Shown here one piece after another: positions 1-8,804 of a stretch of 64,000 bases of DNA. The translations under genes and the position numbers were made by a program. This DNA comes from Spongiivirga sp046524175. Its GTDB lineage: Bacteria; Bacteroidota; Bacteroidia; Flavobacteriales; Flavobacteriaceae. Each line of letters begins with the position of its first letter. Positions within the stretch are counted from its first letter, which is position 1. A model generated the notes under the pieces. It was not told the origin of the DNA. It searched no databases and worked only from the letters and a program-made list of their open reading frames with translations. The stretch spans positions 77,179-141,178 of the forward strand of contig NZ_JBEFZF010000009.1 of assembly GCF_046524175.1 (NCBI RefSeq), given 5' to 3'.

Positions 1-17
1 AACCATAAAAGCCTAAT

Positions 18-575
18 ATGAGCACATTTTTAGAAGCTCACATTGTACAACTATTAAGTGAAGAAGACGAAAGAGCTGTCGGACTCATTTATGATAATTA
101 TGCCGATACTTTATATGGTGTTGCATATAAAATCACTAAAGACGATGCGCTTGCGCAAGATGCGCTACAAGAAAGTTTTGTAAAAATTTGGAAAAAGGCG
201 GCCTCATATGATGCAAAAAAAGCCAAACTTTTTACTTGGCTATTCAGAATAACGCGCAATACTGCCATAGATAAACTACGAAGTGCAAATTTACGCGATG
301 ACCGGGAAGTCCAAATCGATATTTCAGACGTATATAATTTAGGTACAACCAGCCTTAAACCAGAACATCTGGATGTAAAACAACATATTGGCAATCTTGA
401 TGAGAAGTACCAAGAGGTGTTAAACGCCCTATTTTTTGAAGGTATGACACATCAAGAAGCTAGTGAAGCGCTTGACGTACCATTAGGTACTGTCAAGTCT
501 AGATTGAAAATTGGATTAAGAGAACTTAGAAAAGTTTACAACAGTGTTGTATTGTTTTTAATACTAGTACTATGA
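18..575 (+). CDS. ECF-type RNA polymerase sigma factor
   Basis: 185-residue sigma-70 family protein of extracytoplasmic-function size. The N-terminal half has the region 2 pattern (ATRIFTWLF-like segment KLFTWLFRITRNTAIDK near residues 69-85), and the C-terminal half carries region 4 with the helix-turn-helix segment around GMTHQEASEALDVPLGTVKS (143-162). It should direct core polymerase to a specific promoter set. Its stop codon overlaps the start of the anti-sigma gene by ATGA, so the two are translationally coupled and the downstream protein is its likely membrane-bound inhibitor. The extreme C terminus is unusually hydrophobic. The inducing signal cannot be read from the sequence. Confidence 0.93.
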   Translation: MSTFLEAHIVQLLSEEDERAVGLIYDNYADTLYGVAYKITKDDALAQDALQESFVKIWKKAASYDAKKAKLFTWLFRITRNTAIDKLRSANLRDDREVQIDISDVYNLGTTSLKPEHLDVKQHIGNLDEKYQEVLNALFFEGMTHQEASEALDVPLGTVKSRLKIGLRELRKVYNSVVLFLILVL

Positions 576-1330
576 AAGAAACTATTACTACTTTTTTGGC
601 GGGTGACGCCTTAGAAAAATATATTCTGGGCACCTGCACTGACGCAGAAGCAGCTCAAGTTGAGCATTACATTGACATATACCCTGAGGTAAAAGATCAA
701 TATGACACCCTTCAGGATAGCATTGAGAACTTTGCGAAAATGCACGCTCGAAAAGCACCTGTCGAACTTCGCGATAAAATTATGGCCGATATTAATACCA
801 CTAAACATGCGCCTAAAACCTATTGGACGCAAATAGCGGTGGCCGCAAGTGTTATTTTTGCTGCACTTTCTGTTTTCTTATACACAAAACAAAATAGTTT
901 ATTAGAAGAAAACAATGCCATTTCTCAAGAAATGCGTGATTTGAAACTATCTATTGAGCAAAGTAATACGCGTATAAGCTCTTTGCAAAATGAGTTGAAC
1001 ATGCTTAACAATCCAGATACTAAAAAGTACGTACTAAATGGGAATGAAAAAGCACGTAAACTTCAAACAGTTGCTTATATTAACTCGAAAGAGCGTTTGT
1101 CTTTAATCAATGTCCTTGATCTACCAGATTTACCGGAAGAAAAATGCTACCAAATGTGGGCAAATGTGGATGGTGAAATGGTCAGCCTTGGTATTTTGGA
1201 AATCAATGATAATAAGCTGCAAAATATGCCATATAAGGAAAATGCGCTTAGCTACAATATTACCATTGAACCAAAAGGGGGTAATAAAAAACCTACCGAA
1301 GAAAACACTGTTGCTAATATTGCTTTTTAA
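572..1330 (+). CDS. Anti-sigma factor with RskA-type C-terminal domain
   Basis: 252 residues. A cytoplasmic N-terminal segment (1-85) would bind the sigma factor. One transmembrane helix follows at about 86-104 (TQIAVAASVIFAALSVFLYT). Next comes a coiled-coil-like stretch (about 110-150) and a periplasmic RskA-like domain containing CYQMWANVDGEMVSLGIL. This order, and the ATGA overlap with the preceding ECF sigma gene, identify it as the cognate membrane anti-sigma factor. Release would be expected after an envelope signal, possibly by proteolysis, but the trigger is unknown. No HXXXCXXC zinc motif typical of ZAS anti-sigma factors is visible. Confidence 0.88.
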   Translation: MKETITTFLAGDALEKYILGTCTDAEAAQVEHYIDIYPEVKDQYDTLQDSIENFAKMHARKAPVELRDKIMADINTTKHAPKTYWTQIAVAASVIFAALSVFLYTKQNSLLEENNAISQEMRDLKLSIEQSNTRISSLQNELNMLNNPDTKKYVLNGNEKARKLQTVAYINSKERLSLINVLDLPDLPEEKCYQMWANVDGEMVSLGILEINDNKLQNMPYKENALSYNITIEPKGGNKKPTEENTVANIAF

Positions 1331-1364
1331 GAAGCAATTAGCGTTTAGATTATTACTGTTTTAG

Positions 1365-1372
1365 TACCTTTG
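1365..1372 (+). promoter_or_regulatory. Bacteroidetes -7 promoter box TACCTTTG
   Basis: TACCTTTG matches the TAnnTTTG -7 consensus of Bacteroidota and lies 17 bases before the ATG of the small cysteine-containing protein at 1389. It indicates that this gene has its own promoter separate from the sigma/anti-sigma operon. Confidence 0.6.
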
Positions 1373-1388
1373 CACAAATTATCTACGG

Positions 1389-1592
1389 ATGAAGTTACTT
1401 TTAATTACAACAGTATTACTTGGTCTAGCTTTTGCGGGCATCGCGATTAAAATATGGGCTAAAAAAGATGGAAAATTTGCTGGAACTTGCGCAAGCCAAA
1501 ATCCGTTTCTAAACAAAGAAGGAGAATCATGTTCATTTTGTGGCAAGTCGCCAGATGAATTTGATAGTTGTGCAAAACCCCAACACAATTAA
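1389..1592 (+). CDS. Small membrane-anchored four-cysteine protein
   Basis: 67 residues with an N-terminal hydrophobic helix (MKLLLITTVLLGLAFAGIAI), either an uncleaved anchor or a signal sequence. A polar tail follows with four cysteines (C34, C48, C51, C60), including a CSFC pair. Small proteins of this layout are common and uncharacterised in flavobacteria. The CxxC could bind a metal or form a disulfide in the periplasm, but this is inference. It has its own TAnnTTTG promoter box and is followed by a strong hairpin terminator, so it is a stand-alone unit. No function can be assigned. Confidence 0.75.
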   Translation: MKLLLITTVLLGLAFAGIAIKIWAKKDGKFAGTCASQNPFLNKEGESCSFCGKSPDEFDSCAKPQHN

Positions 1593-1622
1593 GAACATAT
1601 CAATTTTGATCAATGATATTTT

Positions 1623-1648
1623 AAACCCCGTTTTTCGGGGTTTTTGTT
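1623..1648 (+). terminator. Rho-independent terminator
   Basis: Perfect 8-bp stem AAACCCCG / CGGGGTTT with a T5 loop, followed by a T-rich tail. It lies 30 bases after the small membrane protein gene and isolates it from the sigma factor gene at 1710. Confidence 0.85.
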
Positions 1649-1709
1649 TATAATGATATTTCATGTATTTAGTTATCTTTAACCAAATACTTAGGTCAAT
1701 AAAAATCCG

Positions 1710-2267
1710 TTGAAAGTAGCTCAAGCAATTACAGACGCAAAAAAAGGTGATCAGATTGCCTTTAATTTTCTTTTAGACACTTTCTGGAATAGCGTTTACA
1801 ATTTTCAATTAAAACGAATTAAAAATGAAAATGACGCCGAGGATGTTACCATTAGGACATTCTCAAAAGCCTTTGATCGCATCGATACTTTTGATGAGCG
1901 CTACAAATTTGAGACTTGGCTTATTACCATTTCGAAAAACATTCATATCGATTTAATGCGCAAGCAGAATGCATCGATCAATATTGCTACCACGGAAGAA
2001 CAAGAACAGAAAGCACTTGAAGTTGTTGATGGCTCACCTACCCCAGAAGATAAATTAATCACGGAACAAAACCTAGCGCAACTACTCCAATTTATAAAAC
2101 AACTGAAACCGGCATATCAACAAATCATTAACCTACGCTATTTTCAAGAACGCAGTTATAAAGAGATAGCTCAAATTTTAAATGAGCCTATGAATAATGT
2201 CAAGGTTAAACTATTGCGAGCTAAAAAATTACTAGCTGAAATAATTAATAACTATCAAAATGGTTAA
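1710..2267 (+). CDS. Sigma-70 family (ECF-type) sigma factor, TTG start
   Basis: 185-residue second sigma factor. Region 2 is seen around ENDAEDVTIRTFSKAFDRID and KFETWLITISKNIHIDLMRK, and region 4 around LRYFQERSYKEIAQILNEP. A TTG start at 1710 is chosen because an in-frame stop lies just upstream at 1692 and the next in-frame ATG falls deep in region 2. No anti-sigma gene is adjacent; the gene instead overlaps the Nramp-like transporter by 8 bases (2260-2267). That overlap makes co-translation likely and suggests the sigma factor and the transporter share a physiological context. Confidence 0.9.
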   Translation: MKVAQAITDAKKGDQIAFNFLLDTFWNSVYNFQLKRIKNENDAEDVTIRTFSKAFDRIDTFDERYKFETWLITISKNIHIDLMRKQNASINIATTEEQEQKALEVVDGSPTPEDKLITEQNLAQLLQFIKQLKPAYQQIINLRYFQERSYKEIAQILNEPMNNVKVKLLRAKKLLAEIINNYQNG

Positions 2268-3471
2268 GCAGCTAAAAAAACTGGGGCCGGGCTTGTTGTT
2301 TGCTGGTGCTGCCATAGGTGTTTCTCATTTAGTACAATCCACCAGGGCCGGTGCCGATTTTGGTTTTGGTCTAATTTGGGCGTTACTACTAGTAAACCTA
2401 TTCAAATATCCATTTTTTCAGTTTGGTCCCCGATATGCCATGGCGACGGGTGAAAGTTTGCTTGACGGGTACAAAAAACTTGGCAAAGGAGTTTTACTGT
2501 TATATACCATACTCACATTAGCAACGATGTTTACCATACAAACTGCCGTTACCATCGTTACTGCAGGGATTGCAACACAACTATTCGGCATGGGTGATAT
2601 TGTAATATGGAGCATTATCATCACCTTTATATGTCTACTCATTTTGTTAATCGGGAAATACCAATTACTCGACAAAGCGATTAAAGTAATCATTATTATT
2701 CTTACAATAAGCACTTTAATTGCTGTTTTCGCCGCAATTTTCAGATCAGAAAAGCCAATTTCGCTAGCTCAAAGTTTCCCAACTACAGAAGCAGGAATTA
2801 TATTCTTAATCGCATTTATGGGATGGATGCCCGCGCCTTTAGATATTTCAATTTGGCATTCACTTTGGGCGGTAGAAAAAAAGAAAGAAACCACAGATTT
2901 TTCTCCAAAAAACGCGCTTTTCGATTTTAACCTTGGTTACATCACGACCGTTATTTTAGGAATCGCCTTTGTATCTCTTGGCGCATTGGTGATGTTTGGT
3001 AGCGGGGAAACTTTTTCGAATCAGGGTGCAGTTTTTGCAGGTCAACTTATCAATTTATACACCAATAGCCTTGGTGATACCTTATATATTATTATTGCAA
3101 TTGCTGCACTGACAACAATGTTCAGCACCACACTAACAACTTTAGATGCCTCGCCTAGAGCAATGAACAAATCCATTGAATTATTTCAAAATAAAACTAT
3201 AAAGTCTGGCTATCTTGTATGGATTTTAGTTTTAGCTGGCGGTACTAGTGTCATTCTAGCGTTTTTCCTATCGGAAATGGGAATGCTGGTTAAAATTGCT
3301 ACCATTCTTTCCTTTATAACAGCACCCTTTTATGCTATTGTCAATTTTGTATTAATTAGTGGCAAACACACTCCTAAAGAATGGCGTCCTTCAATAGTAA
3401 TCAAAATCATTAGTTATTTGGGAATAGTCTTTTTATTAGGATTTAGTATTTGGTATATTACTATTATCTAA
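2260..3471 (+). CDS. Nramp-family transporter lacking the canonical metal motifs
   Basis: 403 residues with about 11 hydrophobic segments, beginning with KKLGPGLLFAGAAIGVSHL as in Nramp/SLC11 carriers. In classical Mn/Fe transporters the first helix carries DPGN and the sixth carries MPH. Here the matching places read AAIGVSH and GWMPAPLDI, so the aspartate, asparagine and histidine of the known metal site are absent. The fold assignment is good but the substrate is open; manganese or iron should not be assumed. The gene overlaps the preceding sigma factor gene by 8 bp. Confidence 0.85.
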   Translation: MVKQLKKLGPGLLFAGAAIGVSHLVQSTRAGADFGFGLIWALLLVNLFKYPFFQFGPRYAMATGESLLDGYKKLGKGVLLLYTILTLATMFTIQTAVTIVTAGIATQLFGMGDIVIWSIIITFICLLILLIGKYQLLDKAIKVIIIILTISTLIAVFAAIFRSEKPISLAQSFPTTEAGIIFLIAFMGWMPAPLDISIWHSLWAVEKKKETTDFSPKNALFDFNLGYITTVILGIAFVSLGALVMFGSGETFSNQGAVFAGQLINLYTNSLGDTLYIIIAIAALTTMFSTTLTTLDASPRAMNKSIELFQNKTIKSGYLVWILVLAGGTSVILAFFLSEMGMLVKIATILSFITAPFYAIVNFVLISGKHTPKEWRPSIVIKIISYLGIVFLLGFSIWYITII

Positions 3472-3523
3472 TGCACAAGTTATTCTACTTGTTTTACCTG
3501 ACCACAAATTCATAACGATGATC

Positions 3524-3558
3524 TTGTGTTTCACTTCAATCACTGTTTCGTATCTTTG
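3524..3558 (+). promoter_or_regulatory. Promoter of lipA (TTG ... TATCTTTG)
   Basis: TATCTTTG at 3551-3558 matches TAnnTTTG exactly, and a TTGTG at 3524-3528 lies about 22 bases upstream where the -33 element is expected. The lipA start codon follows 18 bases later. Confidence 0.6.
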
Positions 3559-3576
3559 TAAAACAAAAATTGATCT

Positions 3577-4452
3577 ATGAGTACTGATACACTTCAAAGT
3601 GTTGCGCCACCAAAAGGAAAACCGAAATGGCTACGGGTAAAACTTCCTACCGGGAAAAAGTATACTGAGCTTCGAGGACTAGTGGACAAGTATAAGTTAC
3701 ATACTATTTGCACCTCTGGTAGTTGCCCAAATATGGGGGAATGCTGGGGAGAAGGAACGGCTACCTTTATGATTCTTGGTAATATTTGCACGCGCTCATG
3801 TGGTTTTTGCGGAGTTAAAACAGGAAGACCGGAATCTGTTGATTGGGATGAGCCTGAAAAAGTAGCACGTTCTATAAAGATCATGAATATAAAACATGCT
3901 GTTATTACATCGGTCGATCGTGATGACATAAAAGACATGGGGTCGATTATGTGGGCAGAAACAGTAAAGGCAATTCGCCGAATGAATCCTGAAACCACAC
4001 TTGAAACATTAATACCAGATTTTCAAGGAGTAGAACGTAATATTGATCGTATTGTTGAGGTTGCTCCCGAAGTAGTTTCTCATAATATGGAAACCGTTCG
4101 TAGATTAACCCGCGAGGTACGTATTCAAGCAAAGTACGATCGTAGTCTTGATGTGTTGAGATATTTAAAAGATCAAGGTGTAAACCGCACCAAGTCAGGA
4201 ATTATGTTGGGTCTTGGGGAAGAAGAAGCAGAAGTGATACAGACATTGCACGATTTGAGAGATGCTAATGTTGATGTGGTAACCATCGGACAATATTTAC
4301 AACCAACAAAGAAACACCTCCCTGTAAAACAATTTATAGTACCTACACAGTTTGAAAAATATAAAGAAATCGGACTAGATCTTGGTTTCAGACATGTAGA
4401 AAGTGGTGCTTTGGTAAGATCTTCTTACAAAGCACAAAAACACATTCTATAA
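3577..4452 (+). CDS. lipA: Lipoyl synthase
   Basis: 291-residue radical SAM enzyme that inserts two sulfur atoms into octanoyl groups on lipoyl domains of 2-oxoacid dehydrogenases and the glycine cleavage H protein. Two cluster motifs are visible: the auxiliary cluster cysteines in CTSGSCPNMGEC (C-x4-C-x5-C) and the radical SAM motif CTRSCGFC. The C-terminal GALVRSSYKA segment, with the conserved RSSY serine ligand, is present. Length and motifs fit the family fully. It has its own TAnnTTTG promoter, and gap begins 27 bases downstream on the same strand, so the two may be co-transcribed. Confidence 0.97.
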   Translation: MSTDTLQSVAPPKGKPKWLRVKLPTGKKYTELRGLVDKYKLHTICTSGSCPNMGECWGEGTATFMILGNICTRSCGFCGVKTGRPESVDWDEPEKVARSIKIMNIKHAVITSVDRDDIKDMGSIMWAETVKAIRRMNPETTLETLIPDFQGVERNIDRIVEVAPEVVSHNMETVRRLTREVRIQAKYDRSLDVLRYLKDQGVNRTKSGIMLGLGEEEAEVIQTLHDLRDANVDVVTIGQYLQPTKKHLPVKQFIVPTQFEKYKEIGLDLGFRHVESGALVRSSYKAQKHIL

Positions 4453-4479
4453 TCTTACACCAGCATTGCACAATACAGC

Positions 4480-5484
4480 ATGAGTAATACTATAAGAGTT
4501 GCTATTAACGGTTTTGGTAGAATTGGGCGCACCCTTTTTAGACTTTTGCTAGAAGAGCAACATATAGAAGTGGTAGTAATAAACGATCTAGCTGATGTCA
4601 AAACACTATCGCATTTATTAAAATACGACAGTATACATGGTATATTAAACAAAGGGGTTTCCTTTGAAAAAAGTGCAATAAAGGTAGATAAGCAACTGTT
4701 TCCACTACTTAATGAACCTAATATTAATGACCTGGACTGGTCAGCTTTCAATGTCGATATTGTTATTGAGTGTACAGGTAAATTCAAGACTAGAAATCAG
4801 CTACAATATCACGTATCAAATGGCGCGAAAAAAGTGATTTTATCAGTTCCACCTACTGATAGTAGCATTAAAATGGTTGTACTTGGGGTTAATGATGATA
4901 TTTTAACTGGGGAAGAAACCATTATTTCCAATGCATCTTGCACCACGAATAATGCCGCACCAATGATTAAGATTATTGATGAGTTATGTGGTATAGAACA
5001 AGCTTATATTACGACTGTACATTCATATACAACTGACCAAAGTTTGCATGACCAACCTCACCGAGATCTAAGAAGAGCTAGAGCTGCAGGACAATCGATC
5101 GTACCCACTACTACGGGAGCAGCCAAAGCGTTGACTTCAATTTTTCCAAAATTATCTAACGTAATAGGAGGTTGTGGTATTCGTGTTCCGGTTCCAGATG
5201 GCTCCTTAACCGATATTACATTTAACGTTAAAAGACCAGCAAGTATCCATACAATAAACAGAACATTTAAAAAGGCATCTGAACAACAATATCAGGGGAT
5301 TTTAAGCTACACTGAAGACCCTATTGTCTCTATTGATGTAGTAGGAAATACGCATTCTTGTGTTTTTGATGCTGGTATGACTTCCTCCATAGGTTCTATG
5401 ATAAAGATTATTGGATGGTATGATAATGAGATGGGCTATTCGTCTAGAATTGTCGATTTAATCAATTTAGTTTCAAAGAAATAA
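4480..5484 (+). CDS. gap: Type I glyceraldehyde-3-phosphate dehydrogenase
   Basis: 334 residues. The N-terminal Rossmann motif INGFGRIGR and the NAD-preferring aspartate in VVINDLADV (D36) are present, as are the catalytic Cys154 in SNASCTTNNAAP and the partner His181 in TTVHSYTTDQ. It catalyses the NAD-dependent oxidative phosphorylation of glyceraldehyde-3-phosphate, or the reverse in gluconeogenesis. The gene sits just after lipA and 21 bases before a hybrid kinase gene. Bacteroidota often carry more than one gap gene, so this may not be the main glycolytic copy. Confidence 0.96.
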   Translation: MSNTIRVAINGFGRIGRTLFRLLLEEQHIEVVVINDLADVKTLSHLLKYDSIHGILNKGVSFEKSAIKVDKQLFPLLNEPNINDLDWSAFNVDIVIECTGKFKTRNQLQYHVSNGAKKVILSVPPTDSSIKMVVLGVNDDILTGEETIISNASCTTNNAAPMIKIIDELCGIEQAYITTVHSYTTDQSLHDQPHRDLRRARAAGQSIVPTTTGAAKALTSIFPKLSNVIGGCGIRVPVPDGSLTDITFNVKRPASIHTINRTFKKASEQQYQGILSYTEDPIVSIDVVGNTHSCVFDAGMTSSIGSMIKIIGWYDNEMGYSSRIVDLINLVSKK

Positions 5485-5505
5485 TTATATTAGACGATTA
5501 TTATA

Positions 5506-7740
5506 ATGCAAATGCGGGCTTTTGTAATAAAATTCTTTGTTCTCCTGTTTCTTTTCTCCTACAACCTTGGACTAGGTCAAGAAAAAACAGTTTCCGATAG
5601 TGTTAATATACTGATTAAAAAAGCCTATAACCTTAAAAATCAGTCATATGACAGTGACTCTTTTCGTGCAATTGATGAAGCCAAGGAGCTTGCCGAACGC
5701 ACAAATGATCAACTAGGGCTCGCTATATGCTACAATCTTTACGCATCACTATACCTTACTTACGACGAGAATCTCAATAAGGTACCCAGCTTACTTCAAA
5801 TTGCATCCGATATGCTTCTTGAGATAAGAGATAAAAAAAATCTTGTGGTAAATGATCGTCTTTGGGCTGAATACTACCTAAAAATTGGCGATTTTGAACA
5901 GGCTGATAATTACATTGAAGATGCTGCCAGTCTAATCACTCAAAACGAAGATTTAGCAGAATATTCTAGCGCTATCAAGTTGACTAGCGGTCACTACTAC
6001 TTAGTTAGAAAAGAGTATGATGAAGCCATTCAAACTCTTAAAAATGCGATCCCCATTAATGACGCTTATGAAGCTGATTTTCTTACTGCATGCGCTCTTG
6101 CTGATATGGCTAATGCCTATTATGAGTTGAACAAGACAGAAGAGGCTGAAAAAAATGTAAAGGAAGCACTTACAATGGCTAGCCGAGATGCTGATTTCCC
6201 TTTTATCAAAATTGAATCGTATAAGCTTTTAAGTAAAATTGCTAAAAAGCAAAACAACCTAGTCGATGCCAATTATTTTCTAGAAAAGCAATTTTCTTTA
6301 AAAGACTCCATTTTAACAATTGAAAAAGCATTGGCAGTAGGAAGGGCCTCCAATCGCTCTGCCCTTGATTTAGCAGATACTGAAAATAAAAGTCTAAAAG
6401 AGGAGATCGAAAAAAACAAGGAAACAGCAACCAGACAGAACATGACCATCATATTAAGTTCTGCATTACTTATTATTATCTCGTTGCTTACCATTTCTCT
6501 ATACAGAAATAACGTTATTAAAATTAAAACTAATAAACTCCTTCTAAAGAAAAATAGTGAACTAGTACTCGCGAAGGATGAAGCAGAAGCAGCGCTGAAG
6601 GCAAAAGCCAATTTTTTATCAACCGTTAGTCACGAACTACGCACCCCATTGTATGCAGTTACGGGATTGACTAGGCTATTGATGGAAGAAGACCCAAAAG
6701 AACATCAGAAAGAGTATTTAAAGTCATTGAAATTTTCTGGTGATTATTTACTTGCCTTAATCAACGATATTTTACAACTTAATAAAATGGAAGCTCAAAA
6801 GCTTACTGTTTATAATGAAGACATCAATCTTCGTGAGGTCGTAAAGGAGGTAAGTGATAGTATGGCGCAAACATCTACTCAGAATAATAACAGCATACGT
6901 ATTAATGTCGATGACGCCATTCCAGAATATGTTGTTGGTGATAAGATAAAACTTTCTCAAGTACTTATCAATCTTGTTGGAAATGCCCTAAAGTTTATTA
7001 AAGACGGTGAAGTACAGGTCAATCTTAAATTTCTAGAAGAAGGCAAACGGTCGCAAACTATTTACTTTGAAGTAAAAGATGACGGAATAGGAATCTCGGA
7101 AGAAAAACAAAAGACCATTTTTGAAAGTTTCTCACAAGGTTCTAAGCAAATTAATCGAAAATACGGAGGTACCGGACTAGGATTATCCATTGTTAAAAGT
7201 CTACTCGAATTAGTAAATAGTTCAATCAACCTTGAGAGTGAGCTTGGAAAAGGCAGCACATTCTCTTTCAGTATTAAATTCAAAAAATCTAAAAAGAAGT
7301 CAAAAGAAACACCAAAAATTGATTTCGATTCAGTCACCGATCCGTCAGCAGTAGATAACGAAAACTATCAGGGAATGCATATTTTGTTGGTCGAAGACAA
7401 CAAAATTAATCAGGTAATAACGAAGAAAATGATCACCAAGAAAGGAATGACTTGTGATATTGCCAACAATGGTTTTGAAGCTGTAGACCTGATTAAATCT
7501 AATCACTATGAATTAGTATTAATGGACATTCACATGCCAGGAATGGGGGGTGTCGAGGCTACTACCAAAGTTCGGGAATTTAATAAAGAGCTTCCTATCA
7601 TAGCGCTTACCGCTGTTGCAATTGACGAAAACATGGAGGAATTTATGGAAGTGGGCTTTAGTGATGTTATCAGCAAGCCCTTTAAGCCTGAGGATTTTTA
7701 TCGTAGTGTCAATACATTTTTAATCAAAGATGTTTCCTAA
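5506..7740 (+). CDS. TPR-containing hybrid histidine kinase / response regulator
   Basis: 744 residues. Order: signal peptide (1-25), periplasmic TPR-like helical repeats (about 30-280), a coiled coil, one transmembrane helix (about 313-333), a HisKA domain with phospho-accepting His376 in SHELRTPL, a HATPase domain (N493 in LVGNALKF, DDGIGIS at 525-531, GGTGLGLS), then a receiver domain (about 624-740) with phospho-acceptor Asp674 in LVLMDIHMPG and Lys724. No DNA-binding domain is present, so output must go through phosphotransfer or protein contact. The last 17 bases overlap the end of the convergent lpxK gene. Confidence 0.95.
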   Translation: MQMRAFVIKFFVLLFLFSYNLGLGQEKTVSDSVNILIKKAYNLKNQSYDSDSFRAIDEAKELAERTNDQLGLAICYNLYASLYLTYDENLNKVPSLLQIASDMLLEIRDKKNLVVNDRLWAEYYLKIGDFEQADNYIEDAASLITQNEDLAEYSSAIKLTSGHYYLVRKEYDEAIQTLKNAIPINDAYEADFLTACALADMANAYYELNKTEEAEKNVKEALTMASRDADFPFIKIESYKLLSKIAKKQNNLVDANYFLEKQFSLKDSILTIEKALAVGRASNRSALDLADTENKSLKEEIEKNKETATRQNMTIILSSALLIIISLLTISLYRNNVIKIKTNKLLLKKNSELVLAKDEAEAALKAKANFLSTVSHELRTPLYAVTGLTRLLMEEDPKEHQKEYLKSLKFSGDYLLALINDILQLNKMEAQKLTVYNEDINLREVVKEVSDSMAQTSTQNNNSIRINVDDAIPEYVVGDKIKLSQVLINLVGNALKFIKDGEVQVNLKFLEEGKRSQTIYFEVKDDGIGISEEKQKTIFESFSQGSKQINRKYGGTGLGLSIVKSLLELVNSSINLESELGKGSTFSFSIKFKKSKKKSKETPKIDFDSVTDPSAVDNENYQGMHILLVEDNKINQVITKKMITKKGMTCDIANNGFEAVDLIKSNHYELVLMDIHMPGMGGVEATTKVREFNKELPIIALTAVAIDENMEEFMEVGFSDVISKPFKPEDFYRSVNTFLIKDVS

Positions 7741-8758
7741 CCTCTTCTAAGTATTTTTTAATTACAGTATCGAAAACCTTACCATCTTCAGCCAAAAACT
7801 CTGTTCGTATTGAAATGTAATGGAGAGAAGAAATTTCATCCTTTAAGCGAACAAAATCTTTTTCTGTAGTCAACAAGAAATAATCCTTTTCAAGCCTTTT
7901 CAGCTGTTTTAGTTCATTCTCCGAAAAATCATGATGATCAGGATATGCTAAATGCTTTTCTAGTATGACATTCTGATCTTCTATATACTTCACCAAAGGT
8001 TCTGGATTTGCAATACCTGTCACTAATACAACTTTTTTCTCCCGCAAATTTGATAATTTAAAAGATTCTTGGTGGTTGTTCAATAGTTGCGAGTCGTAAA
8101 CAATCTTACTAAAAACCAAAGGCTGAGAACTGCTTAAACGGAGCGACTTTTTAATCGCTGAACGCTCACTATCTTTAAGCCTATCTGGGCATTTAGTCAC
8201 AACAACTACATCAGCTCTTTTGGCACCACTCCTCGGCTCACGCAAACTGCCGGTAGGCAACAAAATATCATTACTGTATAAATCACCGTATGAGGTTAAC
8301 AGCACATTCAATCCCCCTTTTACTTTTCGATGTTGAAATGCATCATCCAAAATAATTAAACCGGGCTTATTGTGATTGCTCAATAGTTGTTTTATTCCGT
8401 TTACACGATCTGCATCTACTGCGACCAAAATATCATTAAACTTCGAATAAAATTGGAAAGGCTCATCGCCAATTGTTTTTGCAGAATCATTTTCATTAGC
8501 AAGACGATATCCAGAGGTTGATCGTTTGTATCCCCTACTCAACGTAGCTAGATGCATATCATCTTTCAAAAGTCTAATCATATATTCTACCATGGGCGAT
8601 TTACCAGTACCTCCTACGCTTAAATTACCAACAACAATAGTAGGGGTGGCAAACTCAGTACTTTTTAAAATTCTCCAGTCATATAATCTATTTCTAGACC
8701 AAGTAATTAGGTAATATAGTGGAACAAAAGGAAGGAGTAAATTTCTGAGCAGCCGCAT
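7724..8758 (-). CDS. lpxK: Tetraacyldisaccharide 4'-kinase (lipid A)
   Basis: 344 residues. It has an N-terminal membrane-associating helix (RNLLLPFVPLYYLITW) and the P-loop VGGTGKSP at 48-55, followed by ATLSRGYKR and LDDAFQHRKV, all typical of LpxK. It phosphorylates the 4' position of the lipid A disaccharide on the inner face of the cytoplasmic membrane, and marks the organism as Gram-negative. It is transcribed divergently from the Nif3-family gene and ends inside the last codons of the hybrid kinase gene, a convergent 17-bp overlap. Confidence 0.95.
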   Translation of the reverse strand: MRLLRNLLLPFVPLYYLITWSRNRLYDWRILKSTEFATPTIVVGNLSVGGTGKSPMVEYMIRLLKDDMHLATLSRGYKRSTSGYRLANENDSAKTIGDEPFQFYSKFNDILVAVDADRVNGIKQLLSNHNKPGLIILDDAFQHRKVKGGLNVLLTSYGDLYSNDILLPTGSLREPRSGAKRADVVVVTKCPDRLKDSERSAIKKSLRLSSSQPLVFSKIVYDSQLLNNHQESFKLSNLREKKVVLVTGIANPEPLVKYIEDQNVILEKHLAYPDHHDFSENELKQLKRLEKDYFLLTTEKDFVRLKDEISSLHYISIRTEFLAEDGKVFDTVIKKYLEEVRKHL

Positions 8759-8804
8759 AAGGACGAAATTATACTATTTTTATCTTTATAAAAAATTACA
8801 CACA

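Noticed and set aside
3594..3998. 134-residue minus-strand frame across lipA
   Set aside because: Antisense shadow of a gene with all expected cluster motifs.
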